From Fibrobacter sp. UWP2 (lineage in GTDB: Bacteria; Fibrobacterota; Fibrobacteria; Fibrobacterales; Fibrobacteraceae): 64,000 nt of DNA. Positions within the stretch are counted from its first letter, which is position 1; every line of letters begins with the position of its first letter. The stretch covers positions 1 through 64,000 of the forward strand of contig NZ_FQYM01000003.1 in the NCBI RefSeq assembly GCF_900141705.1, in the 5' to 3' direction. The notes beneath the pieces were generated by a model, which made no database searches, was not told the origin of the DNA, and worked only from the letters and a program-made list of their open reading frames with translations. Position numbers and translations under genes: made by a program. Positions 31,038-38,895 of this stretch are shown here, in pieces.

Positions 31038-32372
31038 ATGCCTATCGTCAAGACACTTGCAGGAACCGAATTCACGCCGGAACTTCCCGAACGTTTGCTT
31101 GCCATTGCAGGCGAGATCCGCAATGCGGGTGGCCGCGCCTTTTTGGTGGGCGGCTGGGTTCGCGACGCCCTCTTGGGCAAGAACTGCCGTGACTACGACG
31201 TGGAGGTGTACGACCTCACGCAAGAGCAACTGCTCCCCATTCTCAAACGCTATGGCAAAACGAACTTGGTGGGGAAGGCGTTCGGTGTCATCCATCTTGC
31301 CATGAAGGGCGAATCCCTGGATTTTTCGTTCCCGCGTACCGAGAGCAAGGTAGGCTACGGGCACCGCGGCTTTGTGGTGCATACCGACGAAAAGCTGAAC
31401 TTCAAGGAAGCCGCCCTCCGCCGTGATTTCACCATCAACGCGATGGGGATGGAACTGCCCGACTTGACTCTTTGCGACCCGTACCACGGGATTGACGACC
31501 TCAAGACTAAGGTGCTCCGTCACGTGGGGCCCGCCTTTGTGGAGGACTCGCTCCGCATTTTGCGCGGGGTGCAGTTCGCAAGCCGCTTTGAATGCACGCT
31601 TGCGCCCGAGACTGTTGAACTTTGCCGGACGCTGAGCCTCGCGGACCTCTCCGTTGAGCGCCTGTTCGAGGAATTCAAAAAGTGGCTTTTAAAGCCGGGC
31701 AAGCCGTCGTTTGGCCTGCGCGCCTTTTTGGACATCAAGCTCGATGGATATTTCCCTGAGGTCTGCCCGTTTTATGGTTCTTGGGAGGGGTTGGGTTCGT
31801 TACTGAACTCTGTTTCGGGCCACCAGTCAGTTTTGCGTGACGACCAAAAGATGATTGTCGCTTTTGCGGCTCTCCTTGGCGGTGTCATTGGGAGTGAAAA
31901 GGACATAGAAGAACAGTCCCTCCGTTTTTTGAACCGGATTACGAACGAGTCCAAGTTGCTCAAGGGCGTGCCCGAACTGTTGCGCTGTCTTTCGGTTCTT
32001 GATTTTGAGAGGGTGCCCTCCGACAGTGAGATGCGCCGTTTAGGTGTGAGTTCGCAAAAATTCCTTGGCGGGTTGGAACCATTGTGCGTTCTGGTGGAAT
32101 CCCTTCCGTCGGTCGGCGAGGGTTTTGCGATGAACGAAAACTATGCCAAGGAATTCCGCGATGCCGCCGCCCGCCTCGGGCTTTTGCAAAAGGTTCCCGA
32201 GCCCTACCTCACAGGGAAGATGCTCATGGATATGGGCCTAGCCCCGGGCAAGCAGATGGGCGACATTATCAAGCAGAGTTTTGAACTGCAGCTCGATGGG
32301 AAAATCACGGACGTCGAAGAAGCAATTGCCTGGGCGCGCACCCGCATTACTTCCACCGGAATAAGCCGGTAA
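31038..32372 (+). CDS. tRNA nucleotidyltransferase / poly(A) polymerase family protein
   Basis: A 444-residue class II nucleotidyltransferase. The N-terminal head has FLVGGWVRDALLGK (about 35-48) followed by RDYDVEVYDL, with the metal-binding carboxylates at Asp 52 and Asp 54. The block VLRHVGPAFVEDSLRILRGVQFASRF is typical of CCA-adding and poly(A) enzymes. No HD phosphohydrolase motif is evident. The most likely role is adding or repairing the tRNA 3' CCA end; CC-adding or A-adding specificity cannot be told by eye. The 3' end overlaps the convergent glycosyltransferase gene by 26 bases. Confidence 0.88.
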   Translation: MPIVKTLAGTEFTPELPERLLAIAGEIRNAGGRAFLVGGWVRDALLGKNCRDYDVEVYDLTQEQLLPILKRYGKTNLVGKAFGVIHLAMKGESLDFSFPRTESKVGYGHRGFVVHTDEKLNFKEAALRRDFTINAMGMELPDLTLCDPYHGIDDLKTKVLRHVGPAFVEDSLRILRGVQFASRFECTLAPETVELCRTLSLADLSVERLFEEFKKWLLKPGKPSFGLRAFLDIKLDGYFPEVCPFYGSWEGLGSLLNSVSGHQSVLRDDQKMIVAFAALLGGVIGSEKDIEEQSLRFLNRITNESKLLKGVPELLRCLSVLDFERVPSDSEMRRLGVSSQKFLGGLEPLCVLVESLPSVGEGFAMNENYAKEFRDAAARLGLLQKVPEPYLTGKMLMDMGLAPGKQMGDIIKQSFELQLDGKITDVEEAIAWARTRITSTGISR

Positions 32373-33450
32373 TGCCTGCAGGCACCGCGAACACGATCAT
32401 CGGGATCTGGATCAGCTCGGTCGGGATAAAGAAGAACATTTTGCGCTTGGCGTGCAACTTCCAGGCCGCGATGCTCAAAAATACGAAGTCCACTACGACC
32501 TTTGTCAAGATGCTGAATGCGCACCATTGCCACGGGCAATCCAAAAAGGCGACACACCAGGGGCTTGCGAACATCCAAATGTAATAAGTGTAAATGAGCG
32601 TGAGTAGTAAAATGTAGGCCTTGCTCTCGTAGCTTGTGCCGTTGCTGCTCCAGCGGGCGCGCTGGTTAAACAGTTGCTTCCAGGTGTGCACCGGCGCCGT
32701 TTCCACGACGGCGTCTTTGTCGAGGTTGTAGCAGACCTTGGTTCCCGGGATCTTCATCATCTTGTGGATGAGCATGTCGTCGTCGCCGCTCGAGAGGTTC
32801 ACGAGGTCGCCGAAACCGCCGACTTCAAAAAAGAGTTCCTTTTTGTAGGCGAGGCAGGCGGCGCTTGCCACGATGGGGTGCCCCCAGCTGAAACCGGCGG
32901 CTTCCATGGCGGTGTAGCCCAGGGTCTCGAGTTTTTGGTAAAGGTGGGGCATGGTGCGACTCCCGTTGTTCTGCTTGGGTCCTTGCACAATGCTGATGCC
33001 GTCGACAAATCGGCCCGCCATGGCAGTAATCCAGCTCTTGCGCGGGATGCAGTCGGCGTCCATTGTCAAAAGCACTTCGTTCTTCGCGATTTTGAAGGCG
33101 CTTTCGAGGGCTCGCTTTTTGGGGCTTGCGATTACCGGCAAGTCTTGCGGCAGGCTGAGCACGTGGAACCGCTCGTGGGTCTCGGCGAATTTCTCGAGAA
33201 TCTCGCGGGTCCTGTCGGTGGAGCGGTCGTCCACGCAAATGACTTCCCATTCGCCAATGTAGTCCTGCTCGGCGAGGGCATTCAGGGTGCGCTGGGCAAA
33301 TTCCTCTTCGTTTCGCATCGGAATCACGACGGTAACGCTTGGGGTCGCCTTGGGACCACGGTACCGGTGCGTCTTGATGACGCCGATAATGAAGAACAGG
33401 AACAGCAACGCGTATATGGCGGTGAGCCCTGCGATAAGGAATCCACTCAT
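32347..33450 (-). CDS. Membrane glycosyltransferase, family 2
   Basis: A 367-residue GT2 enzyme. One N-terminal TM segment (about 5-25) anchors a GT-A fold: VTVVIPMRNEEEFAQRTLNA, ICVDDRSTDRT, and the DxD motif in LLTMDADCIPR (Asp 131 and 133). A later acceptor motif resembles QxxRW (FNQRARWSSNG). At the C-terminus there are three or four further TM segments. Such enzymes build surface polysaccharides or glycolipids; the substrate is unknown. The minus-strand start has TAGATT 7 bases upstream, a candidate leaderless promoter. Confidence 0.87.
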   Translation of the reverse strand: MSGFLIAGLTAIYALLFLFFIIGVIKTHRYRGPKATPSVTVVIPMRNEEEFAQRTLNALAEQDYIGEWEVICVDDRSTDRTREILEKFAETHERFHVLSLPQDLPVIASPKKRALESAFKIAKNEVLLTMDADCIPRKSWITAMAGRFVDGISIVQGPKQNNGSRTMPHLYQKLETLGYTAMEAAGFSWGHPIVASAACLAYKKELFFEVGGFGDLVNLSSGDDDMLIHKMMKIPGTKVCYNLDKDAVVETAPVHTWKQLFNQRARWSSNGTSYESKAYILLLTLIYTYYIWMFASPWCVAFLDCPWQWCAFSILTKVVVDFVFLSIAAWKLHAKRKMFFFIPTELIQIPMIVFAVPAGITGLFRWK

Positions 33451-33457
33451 GCGTTCA

Positions 33458-33463
33458 AATCTA
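33458..33463 (-). promoter_or_regulatory. -10 box of a predicted leaderless promoter (GT2 gene)
   Basis: On the minus strand TAGATT lies 7 bases before the ATG at 33450. This is a weaker match than the TATATT boxes elsewhere in the window. Confidence 0.35.
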
Positions 33464-33469
33464 GTAAAA

Positions 33470-33562
33470 AGAGTTCCTAATTCTAAGTTCCTAGTTCCTA
33501 GAGTGAGTCCGCTTTTTTCTAAATTACCACTAGTAACTCGTAACTAGTAACTGGAAACTGCG
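33470..33562. repeat. Short-period repeats between the GT2 gene and lpxA
   Basis: The divergent gap is made of repeated short words: AGTTCCTA three times with small changes (33471-33501), then TAGTAACT or GTAACT four times (about 33531-33553). A similar run, AATCACTAATCACTAAC, occurs at about 58864-58880. The runs look like slippage-prone intergenic repeats. Confidence 0.6.
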
Positions 33563-33581
33563 CCTTTGGCGTATGTATATT

Positions 33582-34349
33582 ATGATCCATCCGTCTGCGT
33601 TTGTCCATCCATCAGTCAATGTGCCTGAATCGGCTGTTGTTGGCCCATGGTGCGTTGTGGACGCGGGAGCTCAAATAGGCGAAAATGTGGTCCTGGAATC
33701 CCGTGTGCGTGTGTACGGGGGTGCTTTTATTGGTGCTGGCACGCATGTTTACGATGGCGCCGTTCTCGGCGGTCCTCCGCAAGACCTCAAGTATGCCGGC
33801 GAAAAGACGGAACTCCATGTGGGCGAGAACTGTATTGTTCGCGAATACTGCACGTTGAATCGCGGAACCGTTCAGGGCGGCGGTGTCACGAAGATTGCGA
33901 ACAAAGTATTGATTATGGCTTACAGCCATGTTGCCCACGATTGCGAGCTCGGCGAGGGCGCTGTCCTCGCCAATGGTTGCCAGCTGGGCGGCCATGTGCG
34001 CATAGGCGCCTATGCCACCATCGGCGGCACAACTGCCATCCAACAGCGGAATCAGGTGGGGGCCTACGCGTTCGTAGGCGGCACGCTCAAGGTGGACCGC
34101 GACGTGCCACCGGCGAGCAAGGCTTTTGGCAACCCTATCAAGTGGGGAGCCCTCAACCTGCATGCCCTGCGTCTTCATTCCGACGAATTCCCACAAGAGC
34201 GCATTGATGCACTTAGCCGCGCCTACCGCACCCTTTACCGCAGCGGCCGTCCAATGGCTGAAGTCGTCGAGGAATTAAAAAAAGGCCCGGAACCTCTGTT
34301 CCAAGCCTTCTTTGACGAGCATTGGGGTGGCTCTCTCGTCCGCCCGTAG
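33582..34349 (+). CDS. lpxA: Acyl-ACP--UDP-N-acetylglucosamine O-acyltransferase
   Basis: A 255-residue LpxA, the first committed enzyme of lipid A synthesis. It has the left-handed beta-helix hexapeptide pattern (IGENVVLESRVRVYGGAFIG), the typical GGPPQDLKY motif (about 63-71), and AYSHVAHDCELGEGAVLANG with His 119 at the catalytic position. It implies a lipid A-containing outer membrane. The ATG at 33582 gives the usual N-terminus MIHPSAFV; an in-frame ATG at 33573 would add three residues. It stands alone here rather than in an lpxD-fabZ-lpxA-lpxB cluster. Confidence 0.94.
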   Translation: MIHPSAFVHPSVNVPESAVVGPWCVVDAGAQIGENVVLESRVRVYGGAFIGAGTHVYDGAVLGGPPQDLKYAGEKTELHVGENCIVREYCTLNRGTVQGGGVTKIANKVLIMAYSHVAHDCELGEGAVLANGCQLGGHVRIGAYATIGGTTAIQQRNQVGAYAFVGGTLKVDRDVPPASKAFGNPIKWGALNLHALRLHSDEFPQERIDALSRAYRTLYRSGRPMAEVVEELKKGPEPLFQAFFDEHWGGSLVRP

Positions 34350-34355
34350 AATCTG

Positions 34356-35618
34356 TTACAAACCGAATGCCATCGGGAAGCCGGGGTACCAGGTGTTGTT
34401 TTGCTTGTCGTAGGCCTCGAATCCGCCGACGCCTGCCAGTGCCCAGTAGTGCCAAGAAACATCGTACATCTCTGCCGCCTCGATGGTGGTTTGCGCCCAC
34501 TTGGCCCTCATCTTGTCAGAGGGACCCTGCTTGCCGCAGCCGCCATATTGACTTGTGACGCTGAATTCGCCCATGTTCATGGGGATGTTCCCGCCGTTCA
34601 CGTCGGGGTAGAGCTTTTTGGCCAGCGCCACGTAGTTTTTCATGTCGGTCTTGGCGGTGTTGGCATAGGCGTCGTCACCTTTGCAGGCGTAGCCGTGACC
34701 TTGGTGTGAATAAGTGTACGGTTCGTAGTAGTGGCCGCTGAAAATGATGTTGCCGTCCTTGGGGAGCTTGAGCGCGCCGAGGTCGCCAAATTTAGCAGCA
34801 TGGTGGGCTTCGAACATAATCGTCTTGCCTGGGGCTGCAGCGCGGATCGCGTCGTAGCCGGTCATCATCACGTCGTTCAGAATATCCGTGTTCACAAAAG
34901 TCGGCTCGTTCAGGATGTCCCATACAAGCATGGAGTCGGGGAAGTTCAGGGCTTCGGCCTTGGCGGCGACCTGCGACCAGATTGCGGCAAAGTGTTGCTT
35001 TTCTTTAGCGTAATAGTCAGGGTTCGTGGTGGCGTGGTTGCCGGCGTACATGATTTCGTGGTACCAGTGGAAACTCACGACTACGGCGAGCCCGGCGTCA
35101 ATGGCAAGCTTGATGTCGTCCATCACGCCGTTGAGGCGGGCCGGGTTCACTTCGTGGGTCTCGGGGTTGGAGTTGTGCTGCCACCTTACGGGGATACGCA
35201 CGGAGTTGAAGCCGACGGATTTTACCAACTGGAAGTACTCGTCTTTGATAGGGTTGTTCCAGCTGCTGTCCAAGCGGTCGGCGCAGCCGTAGTTGTACTG
35301 CTTGGACGGCATGTTGTTTAGGTAGGACGAATCGGCGGGGACGAGCGGTACATAGCTGTCGGTCTTTTCGGCGTCCAAATCGTCCTTGAGGGTTCCACAG
35401 GTGTAGTACGAGGCGCCATCCCAGGCGTTGCCAAGGTTGATGCCCTTGCCCAGGCGCTTGTTCATGGCACGTCCCTTGGAATAGTCGACGGGTTCGGCGG
35501 AGGAATCCTCGGTAGAGGAACCGTTGTCGGTCGTCTCGGCTGCAGTAGGCTTGCTGTCTTCGGAACAGGCGACCAAGAGGAGCCCTAGGGTTATGACGGT
35601 AAGGAACTTCGCTTTCAT
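34356..35618 (-). CDS. Endoglucanase lipoprotein, glycoside hydrolase family 5
   Basis: A 420-residue cellulase with lipobox LVAC (Cys 18) and a Ser/Thr/Glu linker (about 20-45). The GH5 barrel starts at RLGKGINLGNAWDG. The acid/base glutamate is in WDILNEPTF (Glu 238) and the nucleophile in MNMGEFSVT (Glu 351); RIPVRWQ and SFHWYHE are also GH5-like. It is retaining and expected to cut beta-1,4-glucan at the cell surface or in the periplasm. The start at 35618 begins the lipoprotein signal and has GAGG five bases upstream; the longer frame adds a non-signal stretch. Confidence 0.92.
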   Translation of the reverse strand: MKAKFLTVITLGLLLVACSEDSKPTAAETTDNGSSTEDSSAEPVDYSKGRAMNKRLGKGINLGNAWDGASYYTCGTLKDDLDAEKTDSYVPLVPADSSYLNNMPSKQYNYGCADRLDSSWNNPIKDEYFQLVKSVGFNSVRIPVRWQHNSNPETHEVNPARLNGVMDDIKLAIDAGLAVVVSFHWYHEIMYAGNHATTNPDYYAKEKQHFAAIWSQVAAKAEALNFPDSMLVWDILNEPTFVNTDILNDVMMTGYDAIRAAAPGKTIMFEAHHAAKFGDLGALKLPKDGNIIFSGHYYEPYTYSHQGHGYACKGDDAYANTAKTDMKNYVALAKKLYPDVNGGNIPMNMGEFSVTSQYGGCGKQGPSDKMRAKWAQTTIEAAEMYDVSWHYWALAGVGGFEAYDKQNNTWYPGFPMAFGL

Positions 35619-35826
35619 AAAAACCTCGACAAACATGTATTTAGTTTCTGTAAACAAAAGTACTTATTTTTGCCTTTCTGTATACAGAATAAAAAAAATA
35701 AAGTGTTTACAAGAGAAAACTCAAAAAAACAGAAAAATGACTCAAAAATGGGTGAATTGGTCAAAAAAAAGCTTTGTTTGAGTCCAAGTTCTTTTTGGAA
35801 TTCGATACAGAACCGCAAAAACAATT

Positions 35827-35832
35827 TATATT
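35827..35832 (+). promoter_or_regulatory. Predicted -10 box of the outer-membrane operon
   Basis: TATATT lies 34 bases before ATG 35867 in a strongly AT-rich gap. No convincing -35 box. It is the only recognisable promoter element before the six-gene operon 35867-45354. Confidence 0.45.
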
Positions 35833-35866
35833 ATAGCCTATCCAAATTTGGAGATTTGTACCTATT

Positions 35867-36610
35867 ATGAATGGAAATTTCAAAAAAGCCATTTGGAAGT
35901 GTGCCTTGGGGGCGCTACTTCTTGTTTCGACTTCTTTTGCTGGCTACGGCATTAGCGACTACCGCGACCGTGACCAAGCCCGTTTTATCACCAAGGAAGG
36001 TAAACCGTTCCGCCCCGACAAGGATGTGGTCAGCGTTGTGATGCGTGAAGCCATTCCGCGTGGTGGTGGCTATACTTACCAGTACCCGCGTGAAAACCCT
36101 GAACCGGTGCTCACCGATAAGTATGCCATGGAAGGTGCTCTTTCCATGGAAATTGAACTTATCGCCAGCGATTATTCTGGTGTGGCTATTTGTATTGCCG
36201 GTTCTGTGGACTTGACCCCGTACCTCGAAGAGGGCGTCCTGGAATTCTGGATCCGTGGCGAAAAGGGCGGCGAAAACGCCTTGTTCGTGCTTGTGGACGA
36301 CGGTGTCAAGAGCGGCGGCGAATCCCTGCAGGTCAAGCTCCGTTCCAAGAGCTTGGGTGAAATTACAACCGACTGGACCCATTTCAGCATCCCGCTCAAG
36401 CTCTTTGGCATGACCGGTGTGTACTGGGATGCCAAGAATACCCGCGAAGTGATGCTACCGTTCTCCTGGTCGAACTTCAAGGGCTTCCGTCTTGAAGTCC
36501 GTAAGGACGAAAACGAATCCTTCAAGGTCTGGATTGACGACGTTGTCATCAAGAAACATGGCAAGCCTTATGAAGGTCCGGCCAACTATCCGTTCCGTAA
36601 CGAGATTTAA
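35867..36610 (+). CDS. Secreted CBM11-like/jelly-roll protein, first gene of the outer-membrane operon
   Basis: A 247-residue exported protein with signal peptide (about 1-25). The rest reads as a single beta-sandwich: LSMEIELIASDYSGVAICI, VLEFWIRGEKGGENALFVLV, TDWTHFSIPLKLFG and FKVWIDDVVIKKHG. This strand pattern, including the closing IDDVVI, is that of galactose-binding-like carbohydrate-binding modules, nearest by eye to CBM11. No catalytic domain is attached, so it would be a stand-alone binding protein. It is followed 19 bases later by the first of three outer-membrane barrel genes. Confidence 0.68.
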   Translation: MNGNFKKAIWKCALGALLLVSTSFAGYGISDYRDRDQARFITKEGKPFRPDKDVVSVVMREAIPRGGGYTYQYPRENPEPVLTDKYAMEGALSMEIELIASDYSGVAICIAGSVDLTPYLEEGVLEFWIRGEKGGENALFVLVDDGVKSGGESLQVKLRSKSLGEITTDWTHFSIPLKLFGMTGVYWDAKNTREVMLPFSWSNFKGFRLEVRKDENESFKVWIDDVVIKKHGKPYEGPANYPFRNEI

Positions 36611-36629
36611 GAGGGTATAAGAGGATTTT

Positions 36630-38879
36630 ATGCAAAAAACAGTAACATCGATTCTTCTTGCATCTTGCATTGGAGTAGCCTGGGCTTTGCCCCCCCAAGT
36701 GCAGCTTGATTCTATTCACGCCTCCTTGGATACCCTTTCTGGAAACATGGAATCTACCTTGATGGGCAAGGACGACCTTCCCCTGGCGGTCTCCGGCTAC
36801 ATGGCATTCCGCCTCAAGAACTTCCATTATTCCGAAGAGAGCCCCTGGGTCCAGAACGACCGAGCTCGCACCGCTGTCGACGCCGTCTTGAACGTGAACG
36901 TCGTCGCCATGCCGAACTCCTACATGACCCTCTGGTCGTCCATGTCGTTCCCCTTCGACCTGAGCGGTTTGTATTCCAACTACCTCGGTTCACAGCCGAC
37001 GGGCGTCGAAACGCATGACCAGCGCGTGCTGTTCGACCACTCTACGGACTACCACAGTTCCACGATCAACGAAGAAATGAACTTTGGCGTGGACATCCGC
37101 GCGGGCGTCTTTGGCGCCTATGTGACCGCCGGTGGCGTGATTTGGGCGAACGCTTCCCCGCTTACCATGTGGGAGCGCGAAACTATGCCGCGCTTCGCTT
37201 GGCAGTACGAACTGTTCGAAGACGAAAAGACGGTGAGTACCTATTATAAGGAGAAGGTCTTTAAGCCTGTGAAGGAAGGCGGCCGCGCCTTCTGGACGAA
37301 CCGTTCCTTTGGTGGTGTGTTCATGAACGTGTACCAGTTGCCGTTCAACATGAAGGCGCAGTTCATGGTTTCCCAGCCGGCCGATGCCGACATGGGTACT
37401 CGTGACGGTCTTCGTATGTACGGTGGCCAGCCGGGCGAACTCGAAATGTCCGGTACCTACGACATGCGCGGTTCCGTGTACCATGGTCGTGTTGCCAAGG
37501 ACAAAATCATGGACAACCTGACTGTCGGTTTGAACTACATGGGAGTCGTGTTTGACAATGCCATTATTTACGAACCGGAATTCCGTACGCAGTGGCTGGT
37601 CTACTCCGATGTGGGACCGACCCTTTTGAATACCCATGTGGCCTCCGTGGATGTTAGGGGCAACATCACTCCGAAACTTTACTTGATGGCCGATGTTGCC
37701 TTGAGCATGACCGACTCTGTGCGTTTCTACCGCACAAGCGATGCCGCGGGTTATGTCGATACCAGCGCCAGCACTGGTTATACCAAGGACGCTTACAAGA
37801 ACGAAATGAATACCCCGCAGGTGGGCGTTTACGTGAAGGCGCAGAGCAAGTACTTGGAAGGCTGGCCCATGACTCTCGAAGCCATCTATCTCCCCAAGGA
37901 ATTCTACTCCCCGTACTCCTTGGGCAACCCGTCCCGTTTCCCGAGCTGGCGCAAGGACGAATCTTACCTGAACGGCGGTTCGCTGCGCTACACCCCGAAC
38001 ATGGCCGGCCTCAACTTCAAGTTGGAACCGACCTTCAACCGCGGTTACTTTGACTTGCAGTACGGCCAGCACCGTCAAATTGAAGACGGCGATGACGTCA
38101 TTTACTTTAACTATCGTTTGAATGGCCGCAACATGTGGGAAGGCACGAGCTCCTGGACCAAGCACAAACCGTTGTTCATTGCCGACTCCGGTAACGCCGA
38201 CAACGCCGCCTACATTGCCCGTACGGGTGTCCAGCTGGGTTCCGAAGAAGGCATCAAGCAGTATCGTCAAAGAGGCGGTCTGTATGGCGGTACTTGGGAA
38301 CTCTGGGAATCCTTTGTGGCTTACGAGGATGCCGATCAGATTTCTTCGGGCGAAGTTCCGTCCCACGCCAAGTGGTCCAGCTACCTCTCCTTTATGGGCG
38401 GCTACGACATTGGCGGCTGGTTTGGTACCGACCGCACCATCATGATGACCCTCTACGCAGCACTCTCCGGTCTTTCGACTTCGTTTGCCCCGATTGCCTA
38501 CAGCGAGTCCCAGGACGACATGCTCATGTGGAGCTTCTACACGCAGTTTGAACCGGCTGTCGCCGTGACGCCGAAGTTCCACATGGTGGGTATCCTCGGT
38601 ATGGAAACCTTCCGCGCTGAGAACGCCTACACGACCGTCGCTGCCGTTTCGACCGTTGCTAAAAAATCCGACTTTGCGGGCACCTTTGGAACGAACTACT
38701 TCCAGAAGGCTCCGATCAACTACTTGGAAACCGCCATCGGCCTTGGCTTTGACTGGGACTTTGCCGATCGCGCCGGTTTGCACGTTCGCTATAAGTACAT
38801 GACCCATTCTGATGAATTGATTTCGGACAATGACTGGCATTCCCATTACATTGCTGCAGAAACCAAGGTCTGGTTCTAA
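36630..38879 (+). CDS. Outer-membrane beta-barrel protein, paralogue 1
   Basis: A 749-residue exported protein: signal peptide (about 1-19), a short amphipathic helix (LDSIHASLDTLSGNMEST), then alternating hydrophobic/polar strands rich in Tyr, Trp and Gly. It ends in a C-terminal phenylalanine (AETKVWF), as outer-membrane barrels do. The segment GVIWANASPLTMWERE resembles the TPLTL region of the two proteins encoded downstream. The family could not be named. Position in the operon suggests a surface role in binding or transporting polysaccharide; that is inference. Codon use is like that of highly expressed genes. Confidence 0.72.
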   Translation: MQKTVTSILLASCIGVAWALPPQVQLDSIHASLDTLSGNMESTLMGKDDLPLAVSGYMAFRLKNFHYSEESPWVQNDRARTAVDAVLNVNVVAMPNSYMTLWSSMSFPFDLSGLYSNYLGSQPTGVETHDQRVLFDHSTDYHSSTINEEMNFGVDIRAGVFGAYVTAGGVIWANASPLTMWERETMPRFAWQYELFEDEKTVSTYYKEKVFKPVKEGGRAFWTNRSFGGVFMNVYQLPFNMKAQFMVSQPADADMGTRDGLRMYGGQPGELEMSGTYDMRGSVYHGRVAKDKIMDNLTVGLNYMGVVFDNAIIYEPEFRTQWLVYSDVGPTLLNTHVASVDVRGNITPKLYLMADVALSMTDSVRFYRTSDAAGYVDTSASTGYTKDAYKNEMNTPQVGVYVKAQSKYLEGWPMTLEAIYLPKEFYSPYSLGNPSRFPSWRKDESYLNGGSLRYTPNMAGLNFKLEPTFNRGYFDLQYGQHRQIEDGDDVIYFNYRLNGRNMWEGTSSWTKHKPLFIADSGNADNAAYIARTGVQLGSEEGIKQYRQRGGLYGGTWELWESFVAYEDADQISSGEVPSHAKWSSYLSFMGGYDIGGWFGTDRTIMMTLYAALSGLSTSFAPIAYSESQDDMLMWSFYTQFEPAVAVTPKFHMVGILGMETFRAENAYTTVAAVSTVAKKSDFAGTFGTNYFQKAPINYLETAIGLGFDWDFADRAGLHVRYKYMTHSDELISDNDWHSHYIAAETKVWF

Positions 38880-38895
38880 GAGGGGGTAGCTGAAA

